DNA of 64,000 nucleotides from contig NZ_FOVU01000007.1 of assembly GCF_900115265.1 (NCBI RefSeq), positions 62,001 to 126,000 on the forward strand, in the 5' to 3' direction. The translations under genes and the position numbers were made by a program. The first letter of the stretch is position 1. Each line of letters opens with the position of its first letter. The notes beneath the pieces were generated by a model. The model ran no database searches. It saw nothing but the letters and a program-made list of their open reading frames with translations, and had not been told where the DNA came from. This document shows, piece by piece, positions 59,907 through 64,000 of the stretch. This stretch comes from Bradyrhizobium sp. Ghvi (GTDB taxonomy: Bacteria; Pseudomonadota; Alphaproteobacteria; Rhizobiales; Xanthobacteraceae).

Positions 59907-61784
59907 TTAGGCGTAGCGTCGGCGTTCCACGTTGATGCCGATCAAACCGGAATAGTGTTCGATAGGTTCGGGCCGCCCAATAAGATAGCCCTGCATCTCA
60001 TCGCAAGCCTCGGCTTCCAGGAAGGCGCGCTGCGCCTCCGTTTCCACCCCTTCCGCAACCACCGGAATGTGCAGGGCATGTGCAAGGCCCAGGACCGCGC
60101 GGACGATCTCGGTCGATTGTGGTGTTGCCCCGAGGTTCAAGATGAAGCTGCGGTCAATCTTGATCTTATCAAACGGGAACGACTGGAGATAGGACAGCGA
60201 TGAGTACCCGGTGCCAAAATCGTCCATCGCAATGCGGATGCCGAGCGCCTTCAGGCGACGTAGCAAATTGAGCGCGCGGGAGAAATCGCCGATCAACACG
60301 CCCTCGGTGATTTCGACTTCGAGCCGTGTCGGCGCGAGCCCCGTCTCCAGCAGAATCTGGTGGATGGAGCGTTCGAGGTCACCGGCCTGAAACTGGACCG
60401 GCGACAGGTTGACCGCAACCTGTAGCGGGTGCGGCCAGGACGCCGCCTCGCGGCATGCCTCGCGTAGCACCCATTCACCGATTTCGACGATCAGTCCGTT
60501 CTCCTCGGCAAGCGGAATGAACTGGTCGGGCGGCACAAAGCCCCGCACCGGATGGTTCCAGCGCATCAGGGCCTCGAAGCCGATGATTTCTCCGTCCATT
60601 CGCGCCTGCGGCTGGAAGTAGACCTGAAACTGGTTCTGCTCGAGCGCTTCGCGCAGATCGTGCTGCAACAGCCTGCGGTCGCGCAGTTCCCGGTCCATCG
60701 TGGTTTCGAAGAAGCAGACCTTGCCCCGGCCCTCGCGCTTGGCGCGATAGAGCGCCGAATCGGCGTTCGCAACCAGCGTTGCCGCGTCGACGCCGTCGTC
60801 CGGATAGACAGCGATGCCGATACTAAGCCCGACATGGGAAAGATAATCGTCGACCTCGAGCTCTCTGCCGATTACCTCGACCAGACGCTCGGCGAGCGAA
60901 AGCACGTCGTCACGCCTGACATCATCGGCCATCAGGATCATGAACTCGTCGCCACCAATGCGGGCGACGAAGGCGCCATCCGCCTCTGCGACAAGACGCT
61001 CGGCGGCTGCCCGCAGCATCATATCGCCGACGGGGTGACCGAACACGTCATTGACATCCTTGAAGCGGTCGAGATCCAGGCTGAGGACCGCAAAGCTTGT
61101 CGAGACTTCCTGTGCCCGCTCCAGCCGCTCGTCGAGCGCCGCATTGAATGCGCTGCGGTTCGGCAGGTCGGTCAGCAAATCGTGATGGGCGAGATGACTG
61201 ATGCGTTGCTGCGTGTTGACGCGTTCGGTGACGTCCTCGATCACACCGACCAGATATTGCGGCTCACCGGCGCCGTCCGTGATGAGCATCTTGCGTGAAT
61301 TGACAACGCGGTCGTGGCCCTTGACGCTGGCCTCGAGCAGGTGCTCCTCCAGGACCATCGGCATGCCGCTGGCGACCACCCGGCGGTCCTGCTCATTGAC
61401 CATGGAGGCGACGTGGGCCGGGAAAATCTCCTCGGGAGTCCTGCCCAGCATCTGCTCGCGCGGCACGCCATAGTAGTCCTCGCCGGCTCGATTGAGCAGG
61501 ATATAGCGCGAATCCTTCGCGCACTTCGCAAACACGGCGATCGGTATGTTCTCGACGATGGTATCGAGGAACTCCCGGGTCCGCAGCAGATCCTGCTCGA
61601 CCTCATCGTGCGTGTGTCCGCGCACGTCCGTCCGCCTTTGGCGGTCGCGGTCGCTGGCCTCGTAGGCCGCACTGACGAGCTCGCCGAGCTTGACGAGATC
61701 GACCTGCCCTGCGGCATCGGTAGCGCAGCGGAGCTGCTCGGCGAACAAGCGATGCATCATGCCGTCGCTCGGCGCCGTATGCAT
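59907..61784 (-). CDS. PAS-GGDEF-EAL c-di-GMP signalling protein
   Basis: This 625-residue soluble protein has a PAS domain (about 65-195; NIPIAVFAKCAKDSRYILLN, DVTERVNTQQRI), a GGDEF domain (~205-365) with intact RIGGDEF, and an EAL domain (~380-610) with EALMRWNHP, DDFGTGYSSLSYL, KIKIDRSFI and EGVETEAQ. Both active sites look complete, so it may be bifunctional or GTP-activated phosphodiesterase. The RxxD inhibitory site before GGDEF is not present (AEAD at that position). The signal is unknown. Confidence 0.93.
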   Translation of the reverse strand: MHTAPSDGMMHRLFAEQLRCATDAAGQVDLVKLGELVSAAYEASDRDRQRRTDVRGHTHDEVEQDLLRTREFLDTIVENIPIAVFAKCAKDSRYILLNRAGEDYYGVPREQMLGRTPEEIFPAHVASMVNEQDRRVVASGMPMVLEEHLLEASVKGHDRVVNSRKMLITDGAGEPQYLVGVIEDVTERVNTQQRISHLAHHDLLTDLPNRSAFNAALDERLERAQEVSTSFAVLSLDLDRFKDVNDVFGHPVGDMMLRAAAERLVAEADGAFVARIGGDEFMILMADDVRRDDVLSLAERLVEVIGRELEVDDYLSHVGLSIGIAVYPDDGVDAATLVANADSALYRAKREGRGKVCFFETTMDRELRDRRLLQHDLREALEQNQFQVYFQPQARMDGEIIGFEALMRWNHPVRGFVPPDQFIPLAEENGLIVEIGEWVLREACREAASWPHPLQVAVNLSPVQFQAGDLERSIHQILLETGLAPTRLEVEITEGVLIGDFSRALNLLRRLKALGIRIAMDDFGTGYSSLSYLQSFPFDKIKIDRSFILNLGATPQSTEIVRAVLGLAHALHIPVVAEGVETEAQRAFLEAEACDEMQGYLIGRPEPIEHYSGLIGINVERRRYA

Positions 61785-62027
61785 GCCTCATGCCCGCAAA
61801 TATCTTCGATCCGCATCCCCGTGCTCTCGCAGCGTTCCTAAACCGCAGATTGAGGCGCTTAGCATTGAGCGGGCGTTAATCGAATCCCCGTCTCGGATGC
61901 GTTGGTTACTCCGGCCTGAAAAAGCCGACCGGTTTGCGCGGCATTCTCCGTGGAATTCCGGATGAGAGTGGCGCGCCTTGGTACAAGTCGAACCACACCA
62001 GCATCGCCACCCCATCTCATCCGTAAT

Positions 62028-62765
62028 CTACCGGGTGAGCGCGCGTCCTCCGGCACGCATCGGCTGCGCGGAACTATCTTGCAATTTCGAAACCCGGCCG
62101 GCCTCCGCAGCAACGCGAATGGCCGCGATGTTGCCGGCATAGTCGGCACTGCTCTTGCCGCGAAATACGGCGGACCCCGCCACCAGCGCATCGGCCCCCG
62201 CGGCGGCAACCGCAGCAGCGTTGTCACGGTTGACGCCCCCGTCAACCTCTAGCCGGATCGGCCGTTCGCCGATGATGGTTCGGATGCGCGCGATCTTCTC
62301 GAACTGCGATTCGAGAAAGGACTGGCCGCCGAATCCGGGATTGACCGTCATCACCAGGACGAGGTCGAGACGGTCGAGCACATATTCGATCGCGCTCTCG
62401 GGCGTTGCCGGACACAGGCTGACGCCGGCCTTCTTGCCCAGCGCGCGGATCGCCTGGAGCGAACGATCGAGATGCGGGCCGGCTTCGGCATGCACTGTGA
62501 CGACATCGGCTCCGGCCTTGGCGAACGCTTCGAGGTAAGGATCGACAGGCGCGATCATCAGATGCACGTCGAAGACCTTCCTCGTCAGCGGCCGAATCGA
62601 CTTGATGACATCCGCACCGAAGCTGATGTTCGGCGCGAAATGTCCGTCCATCACATCGCAATGAATCCAGTCGGCGCCGGCCGCGTCGATTGCCGTGATC
62701 TCCTCGCCGAGACGTGCGAAATCCGCAGCGAGGATCGAAGGAGCGATGATGATCTCTTTGGTCAT
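62028..62765 (-). CDS. rpe: Ribulose-phosphate 3-epimerase
   Basis: This 245-residue TIM-barrel enzyme (CbbE when in a cbb operon) interconverts ribulose 5-phosphate and xylulose 5-phosphate. Signatures: PSILAADFARLGEEI, DVMDGHFAPNISFG, DVHLMI, MTVNPGFGGQSF and EVDGGVN. The C-terminal ~20 residues are an unusual extension (SKLQDSSAQPMRAGGRAL). Its ATG overlaps the cbbX stop by ATGA, so it is translationally coupled to the Calvin-cycle operon. Confidence 0.96.
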   Translation of the reverse strand: MTKEIIIAPSILAADFARLGEEITAIDAAGADWIHCDVMDGHFAPNISFGADVIKSIRPLTRKVFDVHLMIAPVDPYLEAFAKAGADVVTVHAEAGPHLDRSLQAIRALGKKAGVSLCPATPESAIEYVLDRLDLVLVMTVNPGFGGQSFLESQFEKIARIRTIIGERPIRLEVDGGVNRDNAAAVAAAGADALVAGSAVFRGKSSADYAGNIAAIRVAAEAGRVSKLQDSSAQPMRAGGRALTR

Positions 62766-63694
62766 GGCTTGACACTCCGCGCGTCAGCACCGCCGGTGAA
62801 GACGCGGCTCGCCAGGACGTCGGCAGGATCGATCGTTTCGAGGTCAGCGACATCGAGCATGCGGTCCAGATCAGACACCAGGCGATCGGCCTGCCGCAGG
62901 CGGATGCGGTCGACAGCGTTGCGGATCGAGCGTGCGTTGGAGAAGAACGGCTGGGTCCGGCGCAGCGCGATGTATCGCTCGAAAGCCTCGCGCGCCGCGG
63001 TCGAGAAGCGATAGCCGCGTTCCTTCAGCATCAGCTCGGCGATGACGAGCAGCTCGGCTTCCGCGTAATCCGGGAATTCGATGTGATGGGCGATGCGCGA
63101 GCGGAAGCCGGGGTTGGAGGCGAAGAAGCTCGTCATCCGCTCGCCATAACCGGCGAGGATCACGACGAGGTCCTCGCGCTGGTTCTCCATCACCTGGAGC
63201 AGGATCTCGATCGCCTCCTGGCCGTAGTCGCGCTCGTTGTCGGGACGGTGCAGGTAATAGGCCTCGTCGATGAACAACACGCCGCCCATCGCCTTCTTCA
63301 GGATCTCCTTCGTCTTCGGCGCGGTATGGCCGATATATTGCCCGACGAGATCGTCACGCGTCACCGAGATCACCTGCCCGCGCCGCACGAAGCCGAGCCC
63401 GTGCAGGATCTTGGCCATGCGCAGCGCCACCGTGGTCTTGCCGGTGCCAGGGTTTCCGGTGAACGACATGTGCAGCGTCGGCGGCGCGGATGCCAGGCCG
63501 GCACGCTGCCGGATGCGTTCGATCAGGAGCAGCGAGGCGATCTGGCGCACGCGGCTCTTCACCGGCTTGAGCCCGGTCAATTCCTGCTCGAGCTGTTGCA
63601 GCGTCTCGGTAATCCCGGCCGCCTCGGCCTCCTTGCGGAGATCGAAGCTGGTCTCGTTGCTTTCAGCGGTGGTCGCGTGGGGAACGTCGAGCAT
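62762..63694 (-). CDS. cbbX: Red-type Rubisco activase CbbX
   Basis: This 310-residue AAA+ ATPase remodels inhibited form I red-type Rubisco. Walker A reads GNPGTGKTTVA, Walker B VLFIDEAYYLHRP, with sensor and arginine-finger region SNPGFRSRIAHHIEFPDY. Start ATG 63694 (GAGGG upstream) gives normal family length. It is located between cbbS and rpe as in other alphaproteobacterial cbb operons. Confidence 0.95.
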   Translation of the reverse strand: MLDVPHATTAESNETSFDLRKEAEAAGITETLQQLEQELTGLKPVKSRVRQIASLLLIERIRQRAGLASAPPTLHMSFTGNPGTGKTTVALRMAKILHGLGFVRRGQVISVTRDDLVGQYIGHTAPKTKEILKKAMGGVLFIDEAYYLHRPDNERDYGQEAIEILLQVMENQREDLVVILAGYGERMTSFFASNPGFRSRIAHHIEFPDYAEAELLVIAELMLKERGYRFSTAAREAFERYIALRRTQPFFSNARSIRNAVDRIRLRQADRLVSDLDRMLDVADLETIDPADVLASRVFTGGADARSVKP

Positions 63695-63708
63695 GGTTAC
63701 CCTCGAAG

Positions 63709-63741
63709 AAAAGAGCTTCGCCGCGGGGGGAGCGGCGAAGC
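63709..63741 (-). terminator. Hairpin between cbbS and cbbX, possible partial terminator
   Basis: On the minus strand, GCTTCGCCGC (63741-63732) and GCGGCGAAGC (63724-63715) form a perfect 10-bp stem with a 7-base loop, followed by TCTTTTC. Inside an operon it could attenuate cbbX relative to cbbS, or stabilise the cbbLS mRNA end. Confidence 0.65.
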
Positions 63742-63793
63742 AGTGGTCCGCCAAGGAAACGGAGCATGGAGCGCTCCGCGCGGAGAGGAATGG

Positions 63794-64000
63794 CTATTGC
63801 GAGGCGTGGGCGACCTTGCGCACGGTGCTGTACCGGATCGCGCGGCCACCAACCTCCTGCCGTACCAGCTCGAACTCGGCCTCCTGTTTCGGCCGGTTGA
63901 CCAGGAAGGAGATCCGCACCGATTCCCAACCATGGCTGGCGTCGAAGCCGCTGATGCGGATGTAGCGGTCGCCATACACCCTGCGGCACTCGGCGAGTTC
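63794..64000 (-). CDS. cbbS: Rubisco small subunit, C-terminal part (truncated by window end)
   Basis: The visible 68 residues begin ELAECRRVYGDRYIRISGF and continue with DASHGWESVRISFLVNRP and a tail ending GGRAIRYSTVRKVA. This is the C-terminal region of red-type form I CbbS, including the beta-hairpin extension specific to red-type enzymes. The frame is open to the window edge, so the start lies beyond 64000. The GTG at 63979 is internal. Confidence 0.93.
   Translation of the reverse strand, partial: ELAECRRVYGDRYIRISGFDASHGWESVRISFLVNRPKQEAEFELVRQEVGGRAIRYSTVRKVAHASQ

Overview
The window is chromosomal DNA of a high-GC alphaproteobacterium, most probably Bradyrhizobium or a close relative. 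The indications are the minus-strand cbbS-cbbX-rpe end of a Calvin-cycle operon, the class of dispersed palindromic intergenic repeats, many small conserved stress genes, a GAAC-N7-GAAC LexA-type box, and about a dozen candidate EcfG (general stress sigma) promoters. No tRNA, rRNA, CRISPR array, prophage or insertion sequence was recognised.

Layout. 0-5 kb: the end of a SAM methyltransferase, a DUF1194 protein, then a fluoride riboswitch with its terminator controlling an MFS transporter, two CrcB/Fluc subunits and a DUF190 protein, followed by clpS. 5-8 kb: a minus-strand operon (NTF2-like protein, small oxidase-like membrane protein, class III cyclase) diverging from a TetR regulator across a palindromic operator. 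8-28 kb: mostly housekeeping and metabolism (aroC, histidine phosphatase, fabI, ECF sigma/anti-sigma pair, DnaJ-like, pdxH, corA, L,D-transpeptidase, acyl-CoA ligase, MBL hydrolase, glutaryl-CoA dehydrogenase, ribB, aminotransferase) separated by dispersed repeats. 28-39 kb: a short BoxR-like regulator, a His-rich exported protein, an ABC binding protein, a TPR protein, oxidoreductases, an HxlR regulator and an EmrAB-type efflux pair.

39-56.3 kb is the distinctive part: a dense set of small envelope, membrane and stress genes (PRC-barrel, DUF4142 x2, PAP2 phosphatase, DUF3147 x2, ribbon-helix-helix, DUF3072-like, Lys-rich DUF6496) around a 6.3-kb gene for a soluble hybrid kinase with eleven 276-bp tandem HAMP repeats, which is followed by an HWE/HRxxN kinase gene. 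Most transcription units here have a GGAAC-N16/17-NGTT motif in the right orientation. I read it as a general-stress island that may feed back on its own phosphorelay. One divergent promoter instead carries an SOS-type box.

56-64 kb: a secreted protein, a DegP-type protease, a universal stress protein, a PAS-GGDEF-EAL protein, and the cbb operon end with a hairpin between cbbS and cbbX that could reduce activase expression relative to Rubisco.

All motif and fold calls were made by eye. No database search or folding calculation was run.
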